Positions 1-7,469 of a stretch of DNA of 7,635 bases are shown one piece after another. Source of the DNA: Porticoccaceae bacterium (GTDB taxonomy: Bacteria; Pseudomonadota; Gammaproteobacteria; Pseudomonadales; Porticoccaceae); the NCBI GenBank assembly GCA_030590275.1, contig JAUUYV010000073.1:1-7635 (forward strand). The letters run 5' to 3'. Position numbers and translations under genes: made by a program. The notes under the pieces were generated by a model. That model had not been told where the DNA came from, searched no databases, and worked only from the letters and a program-made list of their open reading frames with translations. The number at the start of each line of letters is the position of its first letter. The stretch's first letter is position 1.

Positions 1-382
1 CGGGTTTGATGCCCATCGGTCCAACTAGCGTCAAACTAGCTAACTGTTCCGGGTTAGAAGCAGCCATTTCAGCTGCGATATAACCACCCGCTGAAAAACC
101 CAGGACATCGATCTGCCCCAAATCCATTTCTCTAATCATATTTTGATACACATTGGCAATATCGCGATGACGCCATGTCCACTCCATGCGCGGTGTCTTA
201 CCAAAACCAGGTTGTAGCGGAATAATCAGCTCGCGGTCTTTTGCGAGTTCTTCATTCCAGTTCATCCAGCCCGTGTACCCCATTTCGTCGTGCAGCACCA
301 ATAAAGGCTTGCCGGTTCCACCCCGAATCAAGGCCAGTTCAGTACCCACGACATTTACGGTTTCTTCTTTCCAAGTAGCCAA
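1..382 (-). CDS. alpha/beta hydrolase-fold protein, N-terminal part (runs off the left edge)
   Basis: The minus-strand reading frame is open from position 382 to the window edge and gives 127 residues of an alpha/beta hydrolase. The nucleophile elbow is visible as G-F-S-A-G-G with the likely catalytic serine at residue 97, after a strand reading IDVLGFS. An LLVLHDEMG segment (residues 27-35) sits where the family usually carries its HG oxyanion-hole motif, and LQPGFGKT (56-63) matches the usual 'hpGfG' loop. The acid and histidine of the triad would lie beyond the edge. The start is TTG at 382-380: an AAGGGGAG Shine-Dalgarno sequence lies about 4 bases upstream, while the only nearby upstream ATG is followed two codons later by TAA. 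The substrate cannot be told from this fragment; esterase, lipase or C-C hydrolase activities are all possible. It is divergent from the efflux operon to its right. The fold is secure, the function is not. Confidence 0.85.
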   Translation of the reverse strand, partial: MATWKEETVNVVGTELALIRGGTGKPLLVLHDEMGYTGWMNWNEELAKDRELIIPLQPGFGKTPRMEWTWRHRDIANVYQNMIREMDLGQIDVLGFSAGGYIAAEMAASNPEQLASLTLVGPMGIKP

Positions 383-1102
383 TGGTCTCCCCTTATTTCA
401 TAAAGTAAATATTAAAAAAATGAAAAAAAACATATAGTTAAGTGGGTTATTGGTTCCTTCCGCCTCAACCAACAGCACCTTTTAATTCTTGTAAAAATCA
501 CCCCAATAAATGAGCACTCCCGGCGACACTGCCAACTTTTTTAGCTAACTAGTTTGTCACTAGTACCAACGTACGGCCCGAGGGGAGCTAATTCAATCAC
601 ATCTAAAAGGTACAGAGCAACTGCTTTTTCCAGCCTACGTTTGGCCTACATCAAATACCTCGCTTTTGTACAATACGGACTGAACTCTCCCCCAGGGCGG
701 AAACCGTTTTTCGTTACTAGTAGTATCAGAGCCCTCAAGGTACCATGGCGCCCCGGATAAAAGACGGAAATCCATAGCTAAGCTCGGAATATAACTACCG
801 CGTACTACTAACATCTCGAACCGCTACTATCTTCATCGATACATAGTCAGACCAAACTCACCTAAGACCTCGGAAAGTCCACTGACAACTGGATATGCCA
901 GCTCGTCATAAGCCAGGTGGTTTACATTCTATTTATTAGTTGTACGCAAGAACTATACTGATTGGGATTCTGGTTAATCCACTCAAAGTGGATAGTGGCC
1001 TCAAAAAAAACGAGGTCAAAGCAACTTAAGGATCTTTTAGTCCTTCTATTGAACAACAACCGAGCACACAAGCTACTTTACGAAATGACAGGAATTAGAG
1101 AA
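383..1102. other. long intergenic region without a convincing gene
   Basis: About 720 bases separate the divergent hydrolase and efflux genes. I read all frames: stop codons are frequent, and the open stretches translate to low-plausibility sequence with no family resemblance or good ribosome binding site. Contents I can see are an A-rich tract near 413-430 just upstream of the hydrolase, a 6-bp inverted repeat TTGGTT/AACCAA (450-455 and 467-472), three ACTAGT hexamers (548, 559, 716), a TATACT -10-like box at 954-959 without a good -35, and a 7-bp hairpin at 977-993. It should hold the promoters of both flanking genes. A decayed gene cannot be excluded. Confidence 0.6.
977..993 (+). repeat. 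perfect 7-bp inverted repeat in the leader of the efflux operon
   Basis: Arms ATCCACT (977-983) and AGTGGAT (987-993) are separated by three bases, CAA. It lies about 110 bases upstream of the chosen start of the membrane fusion protein gene and shortly after a TATACT box (954-959). It could be a regulator binding site or a small hairpin in the 5' leader. No T-run follows, so it is not an intrinsic terminator. Confidence 0.4.
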
Positions 1103-2203
1103 ATGACGTTAACAGCTCGTTCATGGTTTTCCCTCTCATTACTACTAGCTATATTGTTAGCTGGTTGTGGGGGAGATGAAAAAGAGGCAGGGGCTACCCA
1201 AACAACCAAAGCACCGACCCGAGCTACTCTCATTAGCACCACCACAGCGGAAGTAAGAAGTATCGAAGTGATCGAACGTTCGGTGGGTGCTCTGGAAAGC
1301 ATCTTTATTCCAGAAGTGTCCGCGGAGGTCGAAGGAAGAGTGCTCAACGCTTTCGTCAAAACCGGAGAGCGCGTAGTGCCAGGGCAGCTATTAGTCGAAC
1401 TCGACACCAGGGACTACGATATCGCCGAACGCGGAGCACAGGCAGAGGTCGCGCAACTGGAAGCGCTCTACGACAACCAGAAACAAACGGTCAAACGTTA
1501 CGCAAAGTTGATCGAAGCCAAACTCATTTCCACAGACCGATATGATGAGGCAAAAGCTCAAAAGAGGGCGCTATCTGAACAGTTAAAGGCTGCCCAGGAA
1601 CGCTTAAAACAAAAACAGCATCGACTCACAAAAACCAGGGTTCTTTCAGCCTACGAAGGCGTTGTGGATGCCGAACTAGCAAGCATAGGAGATTTTGTAG
1701 AAATTGGTGACCCGCTACTTCGAATCACCAAAATTGACAAGCTTCGGGCACGCTTACCTCTGCCAGAAACCCTGGCACCAAAAATATCAAGAGGCCTGGA
1801 GATTCGATTAGTATCACCACTGGATCCAGACCAAATCATAACCAGCACAATCCAGGAAATCAGACCTACGGTGGGTAGCAGCAACCGTGCAATCGATGTA
1901 TTGGCTATTGTTGATAATCCGGGTAAATGGCAACCCGGTGCTAGTGTAACCGGCGAAATAATTATCGAACGACGGGACAAAGCCATTGTGGTGCCCGAAA
2001 CATCCGTGGTCTTACGCCCTGCCGGTAAGGTTGTTTATGTCATTGAAAACAAGGTTGCCCGGCAACGAATTGTCAAAACTGGAGAACATCTCGACAAAGC
2101 AATCGAAATTATCTCAGGCCTGAAGGGCGATGAGCTTATTGCTGTGAATGGCGCGGGCTTCCTCACTGACGGTGCGCCCGTTTCTGTTGTGGAAGCAAGG
2201 TAA
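1103..2203 (+). CDS. RND efflux membrane fusion protein (periplasmic adaptor lipoprotein)
   Basis: This 366-residue protein is the HlyD/AcrA-type adaptor that links an inner-membrane RND pump to an outer-membrane channel. A lipoprotein signal peptide ends in the lipobox L-A-G-C with the modified cysteine at residue 22, so it is probably anchored by lipid in the inner membrane. The first half of the lipoyl domain is near 68-104 (EVEGRVLNAFVKTGERV, then GQLLVELD), a charged alanine/lysine/glutamate-rich coiled-coil hairpin spans about 107-178, and the second lipoyl half is at 179-208 (SAYEGVVDAELASIGDFVE). A beta-barrel and membrane-proximal domain follow (VPETSVV at 297-303). The start at 1103 is chosen because it gives a normal lipoprotein signal and has AGGA nine bases upstream. 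The frame stays open for another 47 codons upstream by chance. The length is normal for the family. The gene ends 6 bases before the pump gene, so the two are surely co-transcribed. The substrate is not predictable. Confidence 0.95.
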   Translation: MTLTARSWFSLSLLLAILLAGCGGDEKEAGATQTTKAPTRATLISTTTAEVRSIEVIERSVGALESIFIPEVSAEVEGRVLNAFVKTGERVVPGQLLVELDTRDYDIAERGAQAEVAQLEALYDNQKQTVKRYAKLIEAKLISTDRYDEAKAQKRALSEQLKAAQERLKQKQHRLTKTRVLSAYEGVVDAELASIGDFVEIGDPLLRITKIDKLRARLPLPETLAPKISRGLEIRLVSPLDPDQIITSTIQEIRPTVGSSNRAIDVLAIVDNPGKWQPGASVTGEIIIERRDKAIVVPETSVVLRPAGKVVYVIENKVARQRIVKTGEHLDKAIEIISGLKGDELIAVNGAGFLTDGAPVSVVEAR

Positions 2204-2209
2204 AACACC

Positions 2210-5200
2210 ATGAATCTTCCTACTATTTCTATTAATCGCCACGTACTAACCGTCATGTTGTCCGCCGTGCTAATTCTGTTCGGAATAATCGGCTATACGC
2301 GAGTAGGTATAGATCGCTGGCCTCACGCCGAGTTTCCTCTAGTGGCAATCAAAACCAATATGATTGGCGCCAACCCGGACGTCATTGACGCCTCAATTAC
2401 CAATATTATCGAAACATCAGTGAACAGTGTTCCTGGCATCGAACATATTTCCTCTACATCTTCTCCTGGCAATTCAACCGTGGTGGTCACCTTCGACTTC
2501 GATAAAAATCTCGACGCCGCCTTCAACGAGGTTCAGGCAAAAGTGAATCAGGTGGTCAACCTCTTACCCGAAGATGCCGATCCGCCCATCGTAGCCAAAC
2601 TGGAATTTGGCGCTTCGCCCATCATGTGGTTGGCACTAGAAGGTGATCGCACCCTGCAGCAACTCAACAGTTATGCGATCAATATCATCAAGAAAAACCT
2701 GGAAACCATCAATGGTGTTGGTGGGGTGCTAATTGGAGGGAAACAAGAGCGCACCATTCGCGTCAATCTCGACCTTGACCGTATGGCAGCATTTGGTGTC
2801 ACAACCGACGAGATTCTCGCGGCAATCAAAAACGAACATTTCATGATGCCCGGCGGCTTTCTAGTATCAGGCGAAACCGAACACATGGTTAAGCTTGACA
2901 TGGAATATCACAATCCACAGGAACTTGAGAACCTTGTCGTCGCCTATCGAGATGGCGCACCTTTAAAACTGGAACTCATGGCAGACATCGAAGATGGTCT
3001 AGCCGACCCGCGAAGCATGGCGCGTATAAATGGCAACAATACCGTGGGCCTGGGTATCGCCAAAATCTCTAATGCCAACACTGTTGAAATCATCGACGAA
3101 GCCATCCGGCGTATTGAAGAAGAAATTAGACCCCAGTTGCCTGCCGGTATGACACTCACTCTCGCCTCGGACGACTCCCAGTTTGTGCGCCAAATGGTGG
3201 CCGCGCTGGAGGAGCACTTAATCCTGGGCACCATACTCACCGCGCTGGTGGTCTGGCTCTTTCTAAAAAGTATTCGTTCCACCATTATCATTGCCATTGC
3301 CATTCCCATTTCATTGTTTGGCTCAATCGCCGCGATTTACTTCCTCGGCTACTCTCTTAACTCTATGACCTTGCTAGCGCTATTACTGCTGATCGGCATC
3401 GTCGTAGACGACGCTATTGTCGTACTCGAAAATATTTATCGCCACCGGGAGTCCATCGACCCTGATCCGAAATCAGCCGCTATACACGGTACAGCTGAGG
3501 TCGTCTTTCCCGTTCTCGCTGCTACCTTGTCATTAGTCTCGATCTTTGTCCCCGTTATTTTCCTCGGCGGTATTATCGGACGCTTTTTTTCATCGTTTGC
3601 CGTTGTAGTTACCGTTGGCGTACTCGTGTCATGGTTTGTGTCCATGACACTAACTCCCATGCTGTGTTCGCGCTTTCTGGAAGTAGAGGAACACGAGGGA
3701 GGTTTATATTACTGGTTGGAACGCTTCTTCCGGGCAATGGAGAGGTACTACGCGAAACTCCTGAGCCTTGCGCTCAAATTTCGCTGGAGCGTTATTGGCA
3801 TCACCTGGTTAATCGTCATGGGATGCATGTTTTTCCTGAAAGACATTGGTAAGGAGTTCTCTCCCGGGCGGGATGTAGCCAGCTTTATGGTAATCGTGCG
3901 CTCGCCGCTGGGATCCAGCATTGAATACACCAGCAATCGCCTGAAACAGATCGAAGATATTCTCGGCCAACATGACGACACCATCGTTAACTATTTCTTT
4001 GGCCTGGGTACCAGTGGGCGCCCAGTGACGACCGCTATGGGTTTTGTCCGTATGTTACCTCAGGAACAGCGAGATCAAACTCAACAGGAAGTCATTAAGG
4101 AACTAGCCAGGGAGTTCGCTACGGTACCAGGCGTCAAAGCTTTTGCCGCGCCAATACCAAACCTCGGCGGCCAGCGTGGCGAACCTCTGCAATTCTCCGT
4201 CAATGGACCCAACCTGGATGAAGTCGCTCGCCTCGCCTATCAACTTGAAAACGAGCTCCTGGACATTGACGGAATGGGCCATATTGATCTCGACCTTAAC
4301 CTGGCTCTGCCTCAGTACCAATTAAAGGTTGATCGCATCAGGGCGGCTGATCTGGGGTTCTCAACTCGAGATATTACTCTGGCAGTGAATGTCATGGTCG
4401 GTGGCATTGACGTTGCCAAATATAACGATGACCCCGGCGACGGGGAACGCTACGATCTTCGAGTCAAATCTGCAAAGGGGCATTTTTCATCGGCAGAGGA
4501 CTTAAACCGTATTTATCTGCGCTCTCGAACTGGGCAGATGATTCGTGTCGATACCGTTGCGCGATTAGAAGAAACTCTCGGGCCCGCTTCAATTTCCCGT
4601 TACGATTTACGTTATTCCGCCCCGTTTTATGGCAAGCCGGAAATCCCCCTGGCAGAAGCCATTAATACAGTGAGGACAAAAGCCGAAGAAATTCTGCCAG
4701 TGGGGTATACCCTAACCTTCAAGGGACAGTCAGAAGAATTTGGGAGAACCGCAAGCAATATGCTGTTTGCCTTTACCCTGGCGACAGTACTCCTCTACAT
4801 GGTGCTGGCGAGCCAGTTCAACTCTTTCATTCAGCCGTTCATCATTATGACCGCACAACCTCTGGCCATGATTGGTGGTATTGTCGCGCTATGGTTGACG
4901 GGACATACTCTAAACACTTATTCCATGATTGGTCTGGTGTTGTTGGTGGGGCTGGTGGCAAAAAACTCAATCTTACTGGTGGATATCACTAATCAACGCC
5001 GACTAACTGGTAAAGCCATTGACGAGGCCTTGCTTGAGGCCTGCCCGATTCGTCTACGACCGGTGTTGATGACTTCGTTCACGGTTATTCTCGCTCTCTT
5101 ACCCGCAGCGCTCGGGTTTGGTGCTGGTCACGAAACTAACGGTCCACTTGCCGTCGCCGTCATCGGCGGCATGATTTCCTCGACTTTGCTTACGCTCGTG

Positions 5201-5302
5201 GTGGTTCCCCCAGTATATTCCATTATGGAGGGTTTCATGGAAACCCTTAAGACTCGCTCAACGCCTAAACTCACAGAACAGCCTACCGACACTTCAAGTT
5301 GA
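2210..5302 (+). CDS. RND family efflux transporter, inner-membrane permease (AcrB/MexB-type fold)
   Basis: This 1030-residue protein is a full-length proton-driven RND pump, to be compared with about 1030-1050 for AcrB-like proteins. It has the duplicated layout: TM1 near 10-30, a large periplasmic loop to about 330, helices TM2-TM6 at 335-485, TM7 near 523-543, a second periplasmic loop to about 845, and TM8-TM12 at 850-1005. The proton relay is intact: paired aspartates D400-D401 in GIVVDDAIVVLEN (TM4), K918 in GLVAKNSILLVD (TM10), and R948 and T955 in RLRPVLMTS (TM11), matching AcrB D407/D408, K940, R971 and T978. It works with the adaptor encoded 6 bases upstream, and the adaptor's closing AAGG serves as ribosome binding site. 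The outer-membrane partner is not in the window. The sequence belongs to the broad drug and organic-compound export group rather than the heavy-metal group, judging by the TM4 motif. Exact substrates are unknown. Confidence 0.96.
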   Translation: MNLPTISINRHVLTVMLSAVLILFGIIGYTRVGIDRWPHAEFPLVAIKTNMIGANPDVIDASITNIIETSVNSVPGIEHISSTSSPGNSTVVVTFDFDKNLDAAFNEVQAKVNQVVNLLPEDADPPIVAKLEFGASPIMWLALEGDRTLQQLNSYAINIIKKNLETINGVGGVLIGGKQERTIRVNLDLDRMAAFGVTTDEILAAIKNEHFMMPGGFLVSGETEHMVKLDMEYHNPQELENLVVAYRDGAPLKLELMADIEDGLADPRSMARINGNNTVGLGIAKISNANTVEIIDEAIRRIEEEIRPQLPAGMTLTLASDDSQFVRQMVAALEEHLILGTILTALVVWLFLKSIRSTIIIAIAIPISLFGSIAAIYFLGYSLNSMTLLALLLLIGIVVDDAIVVLENIYRHRESIDPDPKSAAIHGTAEVVFPVLAATLSLVSIFVPVIFLGGIIGRFFSSFAVVVTVGVLVSWFVSMTLTPMLCSRFLEVEEHEGGLYYWLERFFRAMERYYAKLLSLALKFRWSVIGITWLIVMGCMFFLKDIGKEFSPGRDVASFMVIVRSPLGSSIEYTSNRLKQIEDILGQHDDTIVNYFFGLGTSGRPVTTAMGFVRMLPQEQRDQTQQEVIKELAREFATVPGVKAFAAPIPNLGGQRGEPLQFSVNGPNLDEVARLAYQLENELLDIDGMGHIDLDLNLALPQYQLKVDRIRAADLGFSTRDITLAVNVMVGGIDVAKYNDDPGDGERYDLRVKSAKGHFSSAEDLNRIYLRSRTGQMIRVDTVARLEETLGPASISRYDLRYSAPFYGKPEIPLAEAINTVRTKAEEILPVGYTLTFKGQSEEFGRTASNMLFAFTLATVLLYMVLASQFNSFIQPFIIMTAQPLAMIGGIVALWLTGHTLNTYSMIGLVLLVGLVAKNSILLVDITNQRRLTGKAIDEALLEACPIRLRPVLMTSFTVILALLPAALGFGAGHETNGPLAVAVIGGMISSTLLTLVVVPPVYSIMEGFMETLKTRSTPKLTEQPTDTSS

Positions 5303-5312
5303 TGTGGCTACC

Positions 5313-5326
5313 GGTCTTGCAAGACC
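5313..5326. repeat. perfect 14-bp palindrome between the pump and symporter genes
   Basis: GGTCTTG is followed directly by its reverse complement CAAGACC, 11 bases after the pump stop codon. There is no T-run after it, so it is a poor intrinsic terminator and, with no loop, a poor RNA hairpin. A two-fold symmetric protein-binding site is the simpler reading. Its central TTGCAA coincides with the -35 of the possible promoter at 5317-5344. Confidence 0.5.
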
Positions 5327-5344
5327 AACACCCCTTGTTACATT
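5317..5344 (+). promoter_or_regulatory. possible promoter for the symporter gene, with the palindrome over its -35
   Basis: TTGCAA (5317-5322) and TACATT (5339-5344) are separated by 16 bases. Each hexamer matches the sigma70 consensus at four of six positions, so the match is modest. It would start transcription near 5351, about 34 bases before the symporter ATG. The alternative is read-through from the efflux operon. Confidence 0.3.
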
Positions 5345-5384
5345 ATCGGCCTTTTTACTAAGAAGCCAATAAAACCAGACATCC

Positions 5385-6734
5385 ATGACAGCCTTAGCAC
5401 GAGCACGCCCTCAGTTTTCCAGCCGCCTGGGCTTTATCCTGGTGGCCACCGGTTCCGCCGTAGGACTCGGCAATATCTGGAGCTTCCCGACCCAGGCCGC
5501 AGGTAACGGCGGCGCAGCCTTTGTCCTTGTGTATTGTGCCCTGGCTTTTGGCCTGGCCTACCCAGCACTGATGGCAGAACTGATCATTGGTCGCCACCAA
5601 CGCGCCAACATTGTTTCGGCACTTGGTGGGTTAAGCCAGCAAGCCACTGTGAGACGAATTGGCGTGGGTATCGGACTCTACGGTGTCCTTATTGCGAGCC
5701 TTATTTTAGCCTTTTATAGTATCGTCGGCGGCTGGATAATGGCACATGCGCTACAACCCGGCGCCCAAATAACAGGTGCCAACAAAGCCGCGAATTGGCT
5801 TACCCAACAAAGCCCCTGGCGAGATATAAGCTTTAGCGGTGTCTTCATGGTGTTCACAATCACCATCGTCACCGCCGGCGTCGGTCGAGGCATAGAGCGC
5901 TGGTCAACCCGGCTGATGCCTACACTACTCATATTGATGGTGGTATTAATCGCTTATGTCTGGTCCCTGGAAGGCGCTAGCGACGGCTTGCGTCTGCTGT
6001 TAGTTCCAGACATTAGTCGACTTGCCAACCCTTCCCTTCTCATTAGTGCTATGGGGCAAGCGTTTTTTTCACTGTCACTCGGTGTCGGGACCATGTTGAT
6101 ATACGGTTCCTATATCAGTCCCGAAGATAATTTGCCCATGACTGGAGCTATCGTAGCTGCGGTAGACATGGCCATCGCGCTACTCGCCGGCCTACTTATT
6201 ATCCCAGCCATTTTCGTCGCCCAGCATCTCGGCATTAACATTTACGATGATGCGGGGACCTTGCAATCGGGGCCGGGACTAATCTTCGACACACTACCGG
6301 CACTGTTTGAGACCATGGGCAGAATAGGATGGTTAATTTCCACGAGTTTTTTTGCCCTACTGACTATTGCTGCGCTAACCTCGTCAATTTCGATGCTGGA
6401 AGTCCCAGTGTCTTACCTTGAGGAAAGACACCAGCTTAGCCGACACCGAGCCACCACAATTGCTGGCTTAAGTATTTTTTCCATCAGCTCCATCATCGCT
6501 CTAAATTTTGATAGCCTATTTGGGGCAGTAGTAGATTTCACAACAAAATATAGTCAGCCTGTTCTCGGCGTTCTGTTGTGTATATTTGCTGGATGGGTCA
6601 TGCATCGCGACTCTTTATTAAAGACTCTGGGGACGAAGGACCATCCCATATTTAATCGAATCTGGCCTATCTATGTACGTTTTGTTTGCCCGCTACTCAT
6701 CAGCGCAATATTTATCCACAGCCTGCTTACTTAA
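5385..6734 (+). CDS. sodium-dependent transporter, NSS/SNF family (LeuT fold)
   Basis: This 449-residue integral membrane protein should import an amino acid or related small amine together with Na+. TM1 carries the family signature GSAVGLGNIWSFPTQAAGNGG (residues 23-43). By comparison with LeuT, sodium ligands are present: A25 and N30 in TM1, S229 in FFSLSLGVG of TM6, and A329, T332 and S333 in AALTSS of TM8. TM7 carries an acidic residue, D261, in the region that in LeuT holds the Na1 asparagine and the chloride-replacing glutamate; which role it takes would need an alignment. I count 11 membrane segments (about 13-34, 42-68, 92-125, 150-166, 178-195, 218-243, 254-281, 307-340, 356-375, 378-405, 427-447), the usual number for short bacterial members. 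The ATG at 5385 has no strong Shine-Dalgarno sequence but sits just ahead of the conserved TM1, and no better start is seen. It converges on the HNH gene with 30 bases between stop codons. The substrate cannot be assigned. Confidence 0.95.
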   Translation: MTALARARPQFSSRLGFILVATGSAVGLGNIWSFPTQAAGNGGAAFVLVYCALAFGLAYPALMAELIIGRHQRANIVSALGGLSQQATVRRIGVGIGLYGVLIASLILAFYSIVGGWIMAHALQPGAQITGANKAANWLTQQSPWRDISFSGVFMVFTITIVTAGVGRGIERWSTRLMPTLLILMVVLIAYVWSLEGASDGLRLLLVPDISRLANPSLLISAMGQAFFSLSLGVGTMLIYGSYISPEDNLPMTGAIVAAVDMAIALLAGLLIIPAIFVAQHLGINIYDDAGTLQSGPGLIFDTLPALFETMGRIGWLISTSFFALLTIAALTSSISMLEVPVSYLEERHQLSRHRATTIAGLSIFSISSIIALNFDSLFGAVVDFTTKYSQPVLGVLLCIFAGWVMHRDSLLKTLGTKDHPIFNRIWPIYVRFVCPLLISAIFIHSLLT

Positions 6735-6743
6735 CATAACGTT

Positions 6744-6790
6744 GCTGGTCAGGCCCGGGAGCCCCTAACTTAACCAGCGGCTATTTTTAG
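6744..6790 (+). terminator. weak candidate terminator between the convergent symporter and HNH genes
   Basis: GCTGGT (6744-6749) pairs with ACCAGC (6773-6778), and TATTTTTA follows at 6783-6790 on the plus strand. The 23-base interval contains a small GGC/GCC pair (6752-6754 and 6761-6763). The large loop makes this a marginal intrinsic terminator, and its right half lies inside the 3' end of the HNH gene. Confidence 0.3.
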
Positions 6791-7328
6791 AAAACTGTGC
6801 ACTCAGAAAGTCCATCTGATCTCCCAAAATACGACTGGAGTTAATCAGCGCTAAATATTCTGCATTATTAGGTCGATAGGGCAAAGCTACCAGCTCCCAA
6901 CCTATTTCTTCCGGCAAGCGACACCCCTTGTGCTGATTACAACGGCGGCATGCCGAAACCACATTCTCCCACCGATCAGTTCCACCTCGTGATACAGGCA
7001 CCACATGGTCTCGGGTCAAAGCCCCTGTCGGAAATTCCCGCGCGCAATACAAACAGAAGTAATTATCACGGGCAAATAATGCGCTATTAGATAGCGGATA
7101 GTTGGCTCGTGGGCGGGCCATTCGTTCACCACCACAGGCAATAATACTGGGCAACTCGACAAGCGATCGCTCACCGGTAAGACGAGATATACCACCCTGT
7201 ACTTCATGTACTGTCGCCCCAAGTGTCCACACCACCAGTTCACGGGCATAGAGGCACACCGCCTCCTGCCAGTTAAGCCACTCGATCGGTTGGCCTGCAA
7301 GATTGAGTCGTAATATTTTTGGCCGCAT
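6765..7328 (-). CDS. HNH endonuclease domain protein
   Basis: This 187-residue protein has an N-terminal half of about 85 residues (KILRLNLAGQPIEWLNWQEAVCLYARELV and so on) followed by an HNH nuclease fold. The zinc-type pairs are C92-x2-C95 and C127-x2-C130. The metal-binding D107-H108 lies in TRDHVVPVSRGG, N122 in WENVVSACRRC, and N131 with H133 and K134 in CNQHKG, so the active-site pattern is complete. The conserved tail LVALPYRPNNAEYLALIN matches what I recall of a widespread gammaproteobacterial group with no assigned biological role. The start is taken at ATG 7328, with GGAG five bases upstream. The in-frame GTG at 7352 has no ribosome binding site and would add eight unconserved-looking residues. 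It has no methylase or toxin partner beside it, so restriction or homing roles are not supported. The nuclease fold is firm, the function unknown. Confidence 0.92.
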   Translation of the reverse strand: MRPKILRLNLAGQPIEWLNWQEAVCLYARELVVWTLGATVHEVQGGISRLTGERSLVELPSIIACGGERMARPRANYPLSNSALFARDNYFCLYCAREFPTGALTRDHVVPVSRGGTDRWENVVSACRRCNQHKGCRLPEEIGWELVALPYRPNNAEYLALINSSRILGDQMDFLSAQFSKNSRWLS

Positions 7329-7386
7329 TAATGCTCCGCTAACGTTAAGCACACACCAGACAAACCATCACCAATATTCATCGACG

Positions 7387-7415
7387 GCTATACCACCTAC
7401 GACGAGCAGATACAA
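7387..7415 (-). promoter_or_regulatory. possible promoter for the HNH gene
   Basis: On the minus strand TTGTAT (7415-7410) and TATAGC (7392-7387) are 17 bases apart, and TGG precedes the -10, giving an extended -10. The -35 is poor (three of six). It would start transcription near 7380, about 50 bases upstream of the HNH ATG, just after the intrinsic terminator. If real, it would make the HNH gene independent of the upstream transcript. Confidence 0.3.
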
Positions 7416-7443
7416 AAAAACCCTGAAGGTTGCTCCTCAGGGT
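7414..7443 (-). terminator. strong intrinsic (Rho-independent) terminator reading leftwards
   Basis: On the minus strand the arms ACCCTGA (7443-7437) and TCAGGGT (7426-7420) form a perfect 7-bp stem. Two further inner G-C pairs are possible with a one-base bulge. Seven T residues follow, corresponding to the A-run at 7414-7420. No comparable T-run exists on the plus strand, so the orientation is clear. It ends transcription coming from the right and lies about 85 bases upstream of the HNH start. Confidence 0.85.
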
Positions 7444-7453
7444 CGAAATACAA

Positions 7454-7469
7454 ACCACAAAAATGTGGT
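7454..7469 (-). repeat. 6-bp stem, 4-base loop hairpin just before the terminator
   Basis: ACCACA (minus strand, 7469-7464) and TGTGGT (7459-7454) enclose TTTT. It sits 10 bases ahead of the terminator stem and would be transcribed as part of the candidate small RNA. A purine tract GGGGGAGGAG lies immediately before it on the same strand. Confidence 0.5.

Noticed and set aside
186..437. 83-codon plus-strand open frame
   Set aside because: It is largely antisense to the recognisable hydrolase frame and has no protein-like features of its own.
450..472. TTGGTT/AACCAA inverted repeat as an intrinsic terminator
   Set aside because: Six-base stem with an 11-base loop and no adjoining T-run on either strand; no gene ends there.
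26..721. Clustered CTAG/ACTAGT sites as a possible special repeat
   Set aside because: CTAG is also common inside the plus-strand coding genes of this window, so the cluster is not distinctive.
554..760. 68-codon plus-strand open frame in the long intergenic region
   Set aside because: No convincing ribosome binding site, unlikely composition and no family resemblance; consistent with chance.
962..1102. TTG-initiated 47-codon N-terminal extension of the membrane fusion protein
   Set aside because: It would bury the lipoprotein signal peptide in the interior of the protein and has no ribosome binding site; the ATG at 1103 gives a normal signal and lipobox.
7329..7352. GTG at 7352 as the start of the HNH protein
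   Set aside because: No Shine-Dalgarno sequence precedes it, while the ATG at 7328 has GGAG at good spacing and begins at the conserved segment.
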